DNA from: a virus
Length of the DNA stretch: 21,025 nucleotides
Virus record (IMG/VR): IMGVR_UViG_3300014050_002791
Span: 1 to 21,025 of that record
Direction: 5' to 3' (one strand)
Shown: positions 12,524-18,898 of the stretch, in pieces
How positions within the stretch are numbered: the first letter of the stretch is position 1
Layout: each line of letters opens with the position of its first letter
Notes under the pieces: model-generated
Told to the model about the DNA's origin: nothing
The model's database searches: none
What the model saw: the letters and a program-made list of their open reading frames with translations, nothing else
Made by a program: the position numbers and the translations under genes

Positions 12524-13720
12524 GTGTGGATTTACATCCCTTCAGAATTTTATCCCTCTGCTCAGGAGTTGGCGGCATCGAGCTTGGATTTAAACTCGCA
12601 GAGCCAACTTCTCGAACAGTTTGTTATGTCGAGATCGAAGCCTTTGCGTGCGAAATCTTGGCTCGCCGCATGGAAGAAAAAAGATTGGATGCAGCGCCTA
12701 TTTGGACGAATCTTAAAACCTTCGATTGTCTGCCTTGGCGTGGAAAAGTGGATTGCATCACTGGCGGATATCCCTGCCAGCCGTTTAGTGTTGCTGGAAA
12801 AAAACTTGGAAAAGATGACCCAAGACATCTCTGGCCAGACATCAAAAGACTCATCACAGAAATTGAGCCACCAATCTGCTTCTTTGAAAATGTTTCCAAC
12901 CATTTACGAGTTGGATTTGAAGAAGTCGCAAATGACCTACGACAGTTGGGTTATCAAATTAAGGCAGGCTTGTTTACAGCGGCAGAAGTTGGTGCGCCTC
13001 ACAAGAGAGAAAGATTATTCATCTTGGCCTACAGTGATAGTTTCGGATTACCTTTGCAATCCGACAGAAACGCCGCAGCGTTGGAAAGAAAGAGCGCAGG
13101 AGAAGAAAACGGAAGGAATCAATTTACACAAACCGCTGAGGATTGTTGCTCAAGAAGCATGGCCGACAATAACAGTTACCGATGCTTCGGTGATGAAAGC
13201 AAGACCTCCGGAAAAGATGATCAGGAAAGATGGTCGCAACATGTTAAGGAATCCATCGCTGGCGGAAACGATTTTGCAACCCGTGAATTTTCCGAAGAGC
13301 AAGGAAGACCTGAAGAACAAGAATCAGGGTTTGCCTTATCAGACGAAGCAAAGCTGGCCGACTGTAAGAACATCTTCTGCAAATGGTGCGAGCGCCAAAG
13401 AAGTGGAAGCAGGAAATCCGAAGCAAAGGCTGGAAGTTATGATAACGAACTGGGCGACTCCAACAACGAGAGATTGGAAAGACACGGCCAATGCCAATGT
13501 TCCGGTGAAATCCCTGCTTGGCCGCCAAGCCCCTCGGACTATGAAAGATGGGGTAGAATTTCAGATGACCTTAAACCCGCGCTTCACCGAATGGCTGATG
13601 GGATGGCCTTTAGGGTGGACAGAATTCGAGCTTGCGGAAACGGAGTGGTTCCACTGGTTGCAGCGTATGCGTGGCGAACTCTTACGAATGGAATGTATCT
13701 TACAAAAGACAATTAACTGA
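12524..13720 (+). CDS. Candidate overprinted gene inside the cytosine methyltransferase gene
   Basis: A second frame of 398 codons stays open from two bases before the methyltransferase start to four bases after its stop. Its product contains four W-[PA]-T units (Trp168, Trp213, Trp278, Trp310; the last is NWATPTTRDWKD), followed by LNPRFTEWLMGWPLGWTEF (350-368). I recall similar protein segments next to or within phage cytosine methyltransferase genes, often annotated as hypothetical; I cannot check this here. Start is GTG 12524 or perhaps ATG 12626. Part of the similarity may be a shadow of conserved methyltransferase motifs: GWTEFELAET is the shifted reading of RVDRIRACGN. Whether it is translated is unknown. 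Confidence 0.4.
   Translation: MWIYIPSEFYPSAQELAASSLDLNSQSQLLEQFVMSRSKPLRAKSWLAAWKKKDWMQRLFGRILKPSIVCLGVEKWIASLADIPASRLVLLEKNLEKMTQDISGQTSKDSSQKLSHQSASLKMFPTIYELDLKKSQMTYDSWVIKLRQACLQRQKLVRLTREKDYSSWPTVIVSDYLCNPTETPQRWKERAQEKKTEGINLHKPLRIVAQEAWPTITVTDASVMKARPPEKMIRKDGRNMLRNPSLAETILQPVNFPKSKEDLKNKNQGLPYQTKQSWPTVRTSSANGASAKEVEAGNPKQRLEVMITNWATPTTRDWKDTANANVPVKSLLGRQAPRTMKDGVEFQMTLNPRFTEWLMGWPLGWTEFELAETEWFHWLQRMRGELLRMECILQKTIN
12526..13716 (+). CDS. DNA (cytosine-5-)-methyltransferase
   Basis: A 396-residue C5-methyltransferase that transfers a methyl group from S-adenosylmethionine to cytosine in a short target. Motif I is LSLCSGVGGIELGF (9-22). Motif IV is GGYPCQPFS with catalytic Cys84, motif VI is ENV (121-123) and motif VIII is PHKRERLF (158-165). 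Motifs IX-X are RVDRIRACGNGVVPLVAAYAW (363-383). The target-recognition region (~170-350) is unusually loose and contains recurring LAD/LGD-type segments. The only in-frame start is GTG 12526. No cognate endonuclease is nearby, so phage-DNA protection or regulation is likeliest. Almost the whole gene is overlapped by another long open frame shifted by one base, and the strange target-recognition composition may reflect that. Confidence 0.93.
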   Translation: MDLHPFRILSLCSGVGGIELGFKLAEPTSRTVCYVEIEAFACEILARRMEEKRLDAAPIWTNLKTFDCLPWRGKVDCITGGYPCQPFSVAGKKLGKDDPRHLWPDIKRLITEIEPPICFFENVSNHLRVGFEEVANDLRQLGYQIKAGLFTAAEVGAPHKRERLFILAYSDSFGLPLQSDRNAAALERKSAGEENGRNQFTQTAEDCCSRSMADNNSYRCFGDESKTSGKDDQERWSQHVKESIAGGNDFATREFSEEQGRPEEQESGFALSDEAKLADCKNIFCKWCERQRSGSRKSEAKAGSYDNELGDSNNERLERHGQCQCSGEIPAWPPSPSDYERWGRISDDLKPALHRMADGMAFRVDRIRACGNGVVPLVAAYAWRTLTNGMYLTKDN

Positions 13721-13721
13721 T

Positions 13722-14996
13722 ATGGATGACTTTGCACCAAAAATGGCGGATCACATCGAGCTTAAAAAAGTCGATGAATTGATCCCTTACAGCAAAAATG
13801 CACGGCTTCACTCAGAGGCGCAAGTTGCACAAATTGCTGCCAGCATAATCGAATTTGGTTTTACAAATCCAGTTTTGATTGATGGTGAAAAAGGAATTAT
13901 TGCTGGTCACGGAAGATTGATGGCGGCAAAGAAACTGGGGTTAAAAGAAGTGCCGGTTGTTGTTCTTGATCACCTAAGCGAAACACAAAAGAAGGCTTAC
14001 ATTATCGCCGATAACAAACTCGCAGAAAATGCTGGATGGGATGAAGAAATTTTGGCAAGCGAATTGGCGGATTTAAAAAATGAGGATTTTAACCTCGATC
14101 TGATTGGCTTTGAAGATCAGGAACTCGAAAAGATTTTTGCCAATCTTTACGAAAAAGAAAATGAGCAAGAAACAGAAGAAATTCCTGAGCCTGAAGAAAA
14201 ACCAATCTCAAAGTCAGATGATGTTTGGCTGCTTGGAAAACACAAATTGATTTGCGGCGATTCCACTGATCAAAAAACTTACCAAACCCTTCTTGGCGAT
14301 GAATTAGCTGATATGCTTTTCACTGATCCACCCTATAACGTGGATTACGGCAACACTATGAAAGACAAAGTCAGAGGCAATAACACCAAAATCCTCAATG
14401 ACAATCTTGGCGAAAATTTTGGAAAGTTCCTTTTCGATTTTTGCAAAAACGCTTTAGAGATAACAAAAGGCACATGCTATGTTTGCATGAGTTCTTCCGA
14501 GCTTCACACTTTACAAAAAGCCTTCACAGACGCTGGTGGCAAATGGTCAACTTTCATTATCTGGGCAAAGAATCACTTCACGCTTGGTCGTTCAGATTAT
14601 CAGCGACAATATGAACCAATCCTCTACGGATGGAAACAAAGCAATGATCATTATTGGTGCGGCGATCGCAATCAAGGTGATGTCTGGTATTACAACAAGC
14701 CAAACAAAAGCGATCTTCATCCAACAATGAAACCAGTTGAGCTTTGCAAGCGCGCAATTCTCAACTCGAGTAAAACTGATGATATTATTTTGGATTGCTT
14801 TGGCGGCTCCGGCTCAACTCTGATCGCATCCGAACAAACCAACCGAAGATGCAGAATGATTGAACTCGATTGTAAATATGTCGATGTGATTGTAAAAAGG
14901 TGGCAAAATTTAACTGGTAAAGACGCGATTCTTTTTGAAACCGGTGAGAGTTTTAATAAAATTTTTAAAAGAGAGAATGACCCAGAATCTGAATAA
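13722..14996 (+). CDS. ParB-domain DNA methyltransferase (N6-adenine or N4-cytosine)
   Basis: This 424-residue protein has an N-terminal ParB/Srx-like nuclease-fold domain (LKKVDELIPYSKNARLHSEAQ to ~100, including GIIAGHGRLMAAKKLG). A beta-class amino-methyltransferase follows, in which motif IV DPPY (202-205) precedes motif I DCFGGSGST (358-366). The C-terminus ELDCKYVDVIVKRWQNLTG is typical of the family. It would methylate exocyclic amino groups of adenine or cytosine using S-adenosylmethionine. ATG 13722 lies immediately after the cytosine methyltransferase and its overlapping frame; an in-frame start further upstream (13632) would fall inside those genes and adds no domain. Such ParB-methyltransferase fusions are common orphan enzymes in phages. 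It ends inside the next small gene. Confidence 0.92.
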   Translation: MDDFAPKMADHIELKKVDELIPYSKNARLHSEAQVAQIAASIIEFGFTNPVLIDGEKGIIAGHGRLMAAKKLGLKEVPVVVLDHLSETQKKAYIIADNKLAENAGWDEEILASELADLKNEDFNLDLIGFEDQELEKIFANLYEKENEQETEEIPEPEEKPISKSDDVWLLGKHKLICGDSTDQKTYQTLLGDELADMLFTDPPYNVDYGNTMKDKVRGNNTKILNDNLGENFGKFLFDFCKNALEITKGTCYVCMSSSELHTLQKAFTDAGGKWSTFIIWAKNHFTLGRSDYQRQYEPILYGWKQSNDHYWCGDRNQGDVWYYNKPNKSDLHPTMKPVELCKRAILNSSKTDDIILDCFGGSGSTLIASEQTNRRCRMIELDCKYVDVIVKRWQNLTGKDAILFETGESFNKIFKRENDPESE

Positions 14997-15162
14997 CAAA
15001 GAACTAAAAAACAGAGCGAAAGAGTTAGTAGAAAAACACGGAAAAGGTGCGATAGAAATCGCTAAAAGAAAAGCCAACGCTTTTCAAAAAGATTGTCGTG
15101 AAAAGGATTCTGCCTTAATGCTTCTAACTGAAGTTGAGAAGCTGGCAGAAAATTTTATTTAG
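14977..15162 (+). CDS. Small conserved phage protein, helical
   Basis: A 61-residue protein whose ATG (14977) lies 20 bp inside the methyltransferase gene, preceded by AAAGAGAG. The sequence NRAKELVEKHGKGAIEIAKRKANAFQKDCREKDSALMLLTEVEKLAENF should form two or three helices. It resembles a small-protein family common in alphaproteobacterial prophages, with AxELxxxHG at the N-terminus and a C-terminal helix. Function is unknown. Its stop overlaps the stop of the convergent gene by four bases, which marks the end of the rightward methyltransferase unit. Confidence 0.7.
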   Translation: MTQNLNNKELKNRAKELVEKHGKGAIEIAKRKANAFQKDCREKDSALMLLTEVEKLAENFI

Positions 15163-15464
15163 TAAGGGATATAAATCTTCCCAAGTGACTTGCAGATATT
15201 TTGGCAAATTTTGTAAGCCTCTTTATTCCAAGATTTAGCGGTGTTTTCTTCTTCACTTAAAAATTTACTAAGCGACAACTCTACCAAGATTCTGACATCT
15301 GAGTCGCCTTTTTCTTTGGCTTCCAAGATGTTGTCAAAAAGATCGTCATCGCCAAGCAGATTATAAAGTTTGTCTTCAGCAACTTTTGGTGACAAAGGTT
15401 TTGCCACCAATTTTTGTAATTCTTTAGCTTGTTTAACAGTTTGCGGTAATGCCCAAACTCCCAT
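15159..15464 (-). CDS. Conserved hypothetical phage protein (MGVWALP type)
   Basis: A 101-residue predominantly helical cytoplasmic protein. GAGAGG lies five bases before the ATG, a good ribosome binding site. The N-terminus MGVWALPQTVKQAKELQKLVAKPL and the acidic GDDDLFDNILEA, followed by DVRILVELSLSKFL, resemble small proteins I associate with alphaproteobacterial prophages near DUF3489 genes, but I know no function for them. It converges on the rightward methyltransferase unit with a four-base stop overlap. Its 5' leader (about 15490-15560) carries an element repeated in front of the 65-residue gene at 16114, so the two may be co-regulated. Confidence 0.68.
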   Translation of the reverse strand: MGVWALPQTVKQAKELQKLVAKPLSPKVAEDKLYNLLGDDDLFDNILEAKEKGDSDVRILVELSLSKFLSEEENTAKSWNKEAYKICQNICKSLGKIYIPY

Positions 15465-15490
15465 AAAAACCTCTCTTTTTTGTTATTATT

Positions 15491-15560
15491 AAATGCCTCT
15501 TGAAGGCTCTAATAGTATGGCTTCGGTGACGATTACTAGCAAGTCAATTATGACAATTTT
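15491..15560 (-). promoter_or_regulatory. Leader element, copy A (upstream of the 101-residue gene)
   Basis: Reading toward the gene, this stretch contains TAATTGACTTG, then TAGT, a variable nine-base stretch and AGCCATACT, then a CCT...AGG mini-hairpin. The same order, with identical spacing, recurs at 16143-16213 before the 65-residue gene; 28 of 37 core positions match. TTGACT is a perfect-looking -35, but the spacing to TACTAT (24 bp) is too long for a standard promoter. It may be a promoter with an unusual -10, an operator or a structured RNA leader. Confidence 0.5.
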
Positions 15561-15881
15561 TTAATCTTTTTTTGGTAATTTATAGACTCGATCGCCATTG
15601 GCTGATTTTTCATTTGTAATCCCAAGATTTTGGCTGTTATTTAAGCGTGAAATTGCCGATCTTGCGGTGTGTGCCTGCCATGTTAATTTTTCACAAATTT
15701 GCTTAAGCGCAACTCCCTCTTCGGCTGTTTTTATCATCTCGATTAATTGGGAATTTTTAGTGGTAGTTTTAGGGTTTTCAGTTTTCTGAACTTCCAATTC
15801 TTTGATTGGATTTTCTTTAACTTCGACAACCACTTTTTTAACTGCTTTTTTAGCAACAGATTTTGAACTTTTTTTAGGCAT
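15561..15881 (-). CDS. DUF3489-like protein with basic N-terminal tail
   Basis: A 106-residue protein with two parts. Residues 1-~40 are a Lys/Val-rich tail (KKSSKSVAKKAVKKVVVEVKE) that should bind nucleic acid non-specifically. Residues ~44-105 match DUF3489: QLIEMIKTAEEGVALKQICEKLTWQAHTARSAISRLNN, a helix-turn-helix-like fold, then the strand pair ITNEKSANGDRVYKL. DUF3489 genes are common in alphaproteobacterial prophages and lie near recombinase genes or small hypothetical proteins. A DNA-binding role is plausible, though undemonstrated. No strong Shine-Dalgarno precedes its ATG. It lies 35 bp downstream of the 65-residue gene on the same strand and may be cotranscribed with it. Confidence 0.82.
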   Translation of the reverse strand: MPKKSSKSVAKKAVKKVVVEVKENPIKELEVQKTENPKTTTKNSQLIEMIKTAEEGVALKQICEKLTWQAHTARSAISRLNNSQNLGITNEKSANGDRVYKLPKKD

Positions 15882-15916
15882 AAATTTTAAGAAATTTTGA
15901 TTAATAATTAGATTGA

Positions 15917-16114
15917 CTAAATGCAGTTAAACCAACGCTGACAAACTTGTAAAAGATGATCGTAATCGTCTTCTTCCGCTTCATTTGTGAAGTTTTCGAT
16001 TTCTTCTTTTGTCAGACCCGCTTTTTTTGCTGCAACTCTGCATCTAGCTAATATTGCAAAAGCGTTTCCATCCTCGTTGGTAAGATTAACTTCGATATTT
16101 GGATATTTTGGCAT
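15917..16114 (-). CDS. Small conserved phage protein (MPKYPNI type)
   Basis: A 65-residue acidic protein starting at the ATG with AAGGAG six bases upstream; a longer upstream extension lacks such a site. MPKYPNIEVNLTNEDGNAFAILARCRVAAKKAGLTKEEI followed by EAEEDDYDHLLQVCQRWF is a pattern I recognise from small proteins widespread in proteobacterial prophages and mobile elements (GNAF-IL and YDHLL are the most constant parts). Function is unknown. The gene is probably transcribed with the DUF3489 gene behind it, from a leader at 16143-16213 that resembles the leader of the 101-residue gene. Confidence 0.78.
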   Translation of the reverse strand: MPKYPNIEVNLTNEDGNAFAILARCRVAAKKAGLTKEEIENFTNEAEEDDYDHLLQVCQRWFNCI

Positions 16115-16142
16115 TTTACTCCTTGTTTTGATTAATAAGAAA

Positions 16143-16213
16143 AACCTCATAGAGGCTTATCCAGTATGGCTCGGCGAAGCATCACTATCAAGTCAATTAA
16201 GATGATTTTTTGA
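16143..16213 (-). promoter_or_regulatory. Leader element, copy B (upstream of the 65-residue gene)
   Basis: This is the second copy of the leader described at 15491-15560. It shares TAATTGACTTG, CTA/TAG spacing, AGCCATACT and a terminal CCTC/GAGG mini-hairpin followed by T residues. The nine-base centre differs completely in places while the flanks are kept, as expected for two short recognition blocks with a free spacer. Confidence 0.5.
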
Positions 16214-16262
16214 ACAATTTTTAAAAAATTTTTGAAGTGCCAAAACTATGACAAATGACGCA

Positions 16263-16275
16263 GGAGCTTTGCTCC
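16263..16275. other. Short hairpin in the 215-bp gap before the terminase genes
   Basis: GGAGC-TTT-GCTCC forms a five-base stem with a three-base loop, without a T-run. Apart from leader copy B and this hairpin, the gap 16115-16329 is AT-rich. I see no convincing rightward promoter or cos site in it. Confidence 0.3.
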
Positions 16276-16329
16276 GAGTAATTTGCAACTCATTCAATTA
16301 AGAATAAAAATTTATGAGTATGAATAAAT

Positions 16330-16836
16330 ATGGAACTTTCGATCAGAGGATACGCCAGACATCGCGGCGTTGCCGAGTCGGCGGTTAGAAAAGCAATCAC
16401 GCAAGGAAGGATTACCAAGGGCAAAAATGGTAAGATAAACCCTAAAATTGCCGATAAAGAATGGGGTCAAAATAGTGACCCAGCGCAAATCAAGGCAGAA
16501 AACACCTTTGATTCACCTGATTATAGCCAAAATTCTACACCAAGTTCGCTAAGTGGACCAAGTTATCAGCAAAGCCGAGCTATTAAAGAGGCTTATGGTG
16601 CAAAACTGCTTCGACTTCAGTTTGAAAAAGAATCAAAAAAATTGATTCCAGTTGATCAAGTCAAAATTGCTGCATTCAACGCTGCAAGAATGACCAGAGA
16701 TCGCATTTTAAATATTCCTGATCGCGTAATTCCGCAGCTTGTCGGCAAAACCAACATTTTTGAGATGAAAGAAATTCTGAAAGCAGAACTGATCAAGGCA
16801 CTTGAAGAGTTATCAAAAGCGCATGAAAGATTATGA
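16330..16836 (+). CDS. Terminase small subunit (Nu1-like)
   Basis: A 168-residue DNA-packaging protein. The N-terminal MELSIRGYARHRGVAESAVRKAITQGRI is a winged helix-turn-helix of the Nu1/terminase-small type. A linker rich in Asn, Ser and Pro (~50-85) follows, then a helical C-terminal part (SRAIKEAYGAKLLRLQFEKESKKLIPVDQVKIAAFNAARMTRDRILNIPDRVIPQLVG) characteristic of this family's multimerisation and large-subunit-binding region. It recognises the packaging site and delivers DNA to the large subunit, whose gene overlaps its 3' end by 14 bp. The 16115-16329 intergenic stretch before it is the natural place to look for cos or a late promoter, but I see no decisive motif there. Confidence 0.88.
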   Translation: MELSIRGYARHRGVAESAVRKAITQGRITKGKNGKINPKIADKEWGQNSDPAQIKAENTFDSPDYSQNSTPSSLSGPSYQQSRAIKEAYGAKLLRLQFEKESKKLIPVDQVKIAAFNAARMTRDRILNIPDRVIPQLVGKTNIFEMKEILKAELIKALEELSKAHERL

Positions 16837-18691
16837 GCACATTTATTTTCAGCAACATTGCGAAGGTTTAACACCAGATCCAAATTTTACAGTATCATCA
16901 TGGGCGGATAATCACCGAATTTTAAGCAGTATTTCTTCAGCCGAGCCTGGTCCGTGGAGAACTGACAGAACACCATATCTCAAAGAGATTATGGATTGTT
17001 TGTCGCCATCAAATTCTTGCGAAAAAGTTGTCTTCATGAAAGGCGCGCAAATTGGCGGAACTGAGTGTGGAAATAACTGGATGGGTTTTGTAATTCACCA
17101 TGCACCAGGACCAATGCTGATTGTTAATCCAACAGTTGAGACTGCCAAGCGCACCTCAAAAATGAGGATTGATCCAGCAATAGAAAATTGTCCCGTGTTA
17201 AAAGAAAAAATCTCCGATCCAAGATCGCGGGATTCAGGCAACACGATTTTGATGAAAGAATTCCCTGGTGGAGTTCTGGTTATGACTGGTGCGAATTCTG
17301 CTGTTGGGCTTCGTTCAATGCCGATTCGTTATCTTTTTTTAGATGAAGTTGACGGCTATCCTGACGATGCCGCTGGTGAAGGTGATCCGGTAAATCTTGC
17401 GATTCAAAGAACTGCTACTTTTAGCAATCGCAAAATTTTCATGATCTCGACACCAACGATCAAAAATTTTAGCCGGATTGAAACTGCATTTTTGGAAGGT
17501 GATCAGCGTTATTATTTTGTGCCATGCCCTGATTGTGGCGAATTTCAAATTCTCAAATGGAAAAATATTAAATGGCCTAAAGGTAAGCCAGAATTAGCTT
17601 ACTACGCCTGCGAAAAATGCGGCAGCGTTTGGGAAGATCACCAAAAAGCAGAAATTTTAAGGCAAGGTAAATGGGTAGCAACCAACCTAAGCGCTAACAG
17701 CAAAACAATTTCTTTTCACCTATCATCACTTTACAGCCCGCACGGCTGGACAAGTTTTGGTGATATAGCGCAGGAATTTTGCGAGGTTCACAAAGACCCT
17801 CCCAGACTTCAGGTTTGGACGAATACCAAACTTGCAGAAACTTGGGAAGACATGGCGGGAGAAGTTATTGATCCAACCGGATTAATGAAACGCCGTGAAA
17901 ATTTTGGCACTCGTCTTTTCAAAGATATTGCCATCATCACTGCTGGCGTGGATGTGCAAGACAATCGTCTTGAAATCGAAATTGTTGGCTGGGGAAAAGA
18001 TGAAGAAAGTTGGTCACTTGATTACCAAGTGATTTACGGCGACCCATCAACTCCGCATCTTTGGAATGATCTTGATAAAATTTTAGAAACAAATTTTGAG
18101 CATCAAAGAGAATTGCCGAATTTTCCGATTACGGTCGTGTGCATTGATAGCGGTGGCCACTATACGGATCATGTTATCAACTACTGTGACGCGCGTAGAC
18201 ACAAAAAAGTTTTTGCCATCAAAGGAAGTTCAAGTGGAGCTGGCGTTCCAATCTGGCCGCCTCGTGCCAGTCAAAACAAAAGATTAAAAAAACCTGTTTA
18301 TGTCATTGGTGTTAACGATGCCAAAGAAACTTTGATGCAACGACTTCGCATTGTCGAAGAAGGCGCTGGTTACTGGCATTTTCCAATGGAACGCAATGCT
18401 GAATGGTTCGCACAAATCACTTCGGAAATTGTCAGAACAAAATATTCAAAAGGCAGACCAGTTCGGCAGTGGTCACCGCGCCGCGAAGGAGCAAAAACTG
18501 AGGCACTTGATTGCAGGGTTTATGCTTTTGCGGCGCTCCGTGGTTTAGTTCGTAACTGGAAATTTGATTTAAACAAAGCAGTTGAACGGATTAAAGAAAT
18601 TCCATTTAGACCAGAAAATAAGCAGGTTCAAAACATTCAGCCAACAGTGCATCAACGAGCAAGAAGAGTCAGAAGCAAAGGAATTTACTAA
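16823..18691 (+). CDS. Terminase large subunit, GpA family
   Basis: A 622-residue packaging ATPase-nuclease of the lambda GpA family. The Walker-A-like KGAQIGGTE lies at 73-81 and Walker B LFLDEVD at ~171-177, with coupling motif MISTPT following. A zinc ribbon (CPDCGEF ... YACEKCGSVW) sits in the linker, and the nuclease domain begins with AGVDVQDNRLEIEIVGWG and has VVCIDSGGHYTDHV. It cuts concatemeric phage DNA and pumps it into the prohead. ATG 16823 overlaps the small-subunit gene by 14 bp; an upstream TTG (16802) is less likely. The stop is followed three bases later by the gpW start. Zinc ribbon and length agree with family norms. Confidence 0.95.
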   Translation: MKDYEHIYFQQHCEGLTPDPNFTVSSWADNHRILSSISSAEPGPWRTDRTPYLKEIMDCLSPSNSCEKVVFMKGAQIGGTECGNNWMGFVIHHAPGPMLIVNPTVETAKRTSKMRIDPAIENCPVLKEKISDPRSRDSGNTILMKEFPGGVLVMTGANSAVGLRSMPIRYLFLDEVDGYPDDAAGEGDPVNLAIQRTATFSNRKIFMISTPTIKNFSRIETAFLEGDQRYYFVPCPDCGEFQILKWKNIKWPKGKPELAYYACEKCGSVWEDHQKAEILRQGKWVATNLSANSKTISFHLSSLYSPHGWTSFGDIAQEFCEVHKDPPRLQVWTNTKLAETWEDMAGEVIDPTGLMKRRENFGTRLFKDIAIITAGVDVQDNRLEIEIVGWGKDEESWSLDYQVIYGDPSTPHLWNDLDKILETNFEHQRELPNFPITVVCIDSGGHYTDHVINYCDARRHKKVFAIKGSSSGAGVPIWPPRASQNKRLKKPVYVIGVNDAKETLMQRLRIVEEGAGYWHFPMERNAEWFAQITSEIVRTKYSKGRPVRQWSPRREGAKTEALDCRVYAFAALRGLVRNWKFDLNKAVERIKEIPFRPENKQVQNIQPTVHQRARRVRSKGIY

Positions 18692-18694
18692 AAA

Positions 18695-18898
18695 TTGAAA
18701 ACACTCGAAGAGCAATTAACGGAAGTCCAACAGGCAATTTCTGACATTTTGTTAAACGCCCAAGAAGCGTGGTATAACGGGCAGAAAGTTAGAAAAGCTG
18801 ATCTTGCTACGCTTGAGCAACGCGAAAAAAGATTGCTGGTGCAAATCAAAAGAAAAAATCGCGGTGGCATTAGAGTTAGAGGGGTTACTCCAGTATGA
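18695..18898 (+). CDS. Head-tail joining protein gpW-like
   Basis: A 67-residue protein in the canonical place between terminase and portal. LTEVQQAISDILLNAQEAWYNGQKVRKADLATLEQREKRLLVQIKRKN is the gpW-type helix-hairpin-helix. In lambda, gpW stabilises packaged DNA in the head and forms the platform for tail attachment. The start codon is TTG at 18695, three bases past the terminase stop, with AAAGGA upstream; no ATG is available. The last four bases overlap the portal start (ATGA). Confidence 0.85.
   Translation: MKTLEEQLTEVQQAISDILLNAQEAWYNGQKVRKADLATLEQREKRLLVQIKRKNRGGIRVRGVTPV

Noticed and set aside
12562-12903. Minus-strand open frames within the cytosine methyltransferase region
   Set aside because: They are short, lack recognisable motifs or starts, and are typical shadows of conserved coding DNA, unlike the full-length plus-strand overlap.
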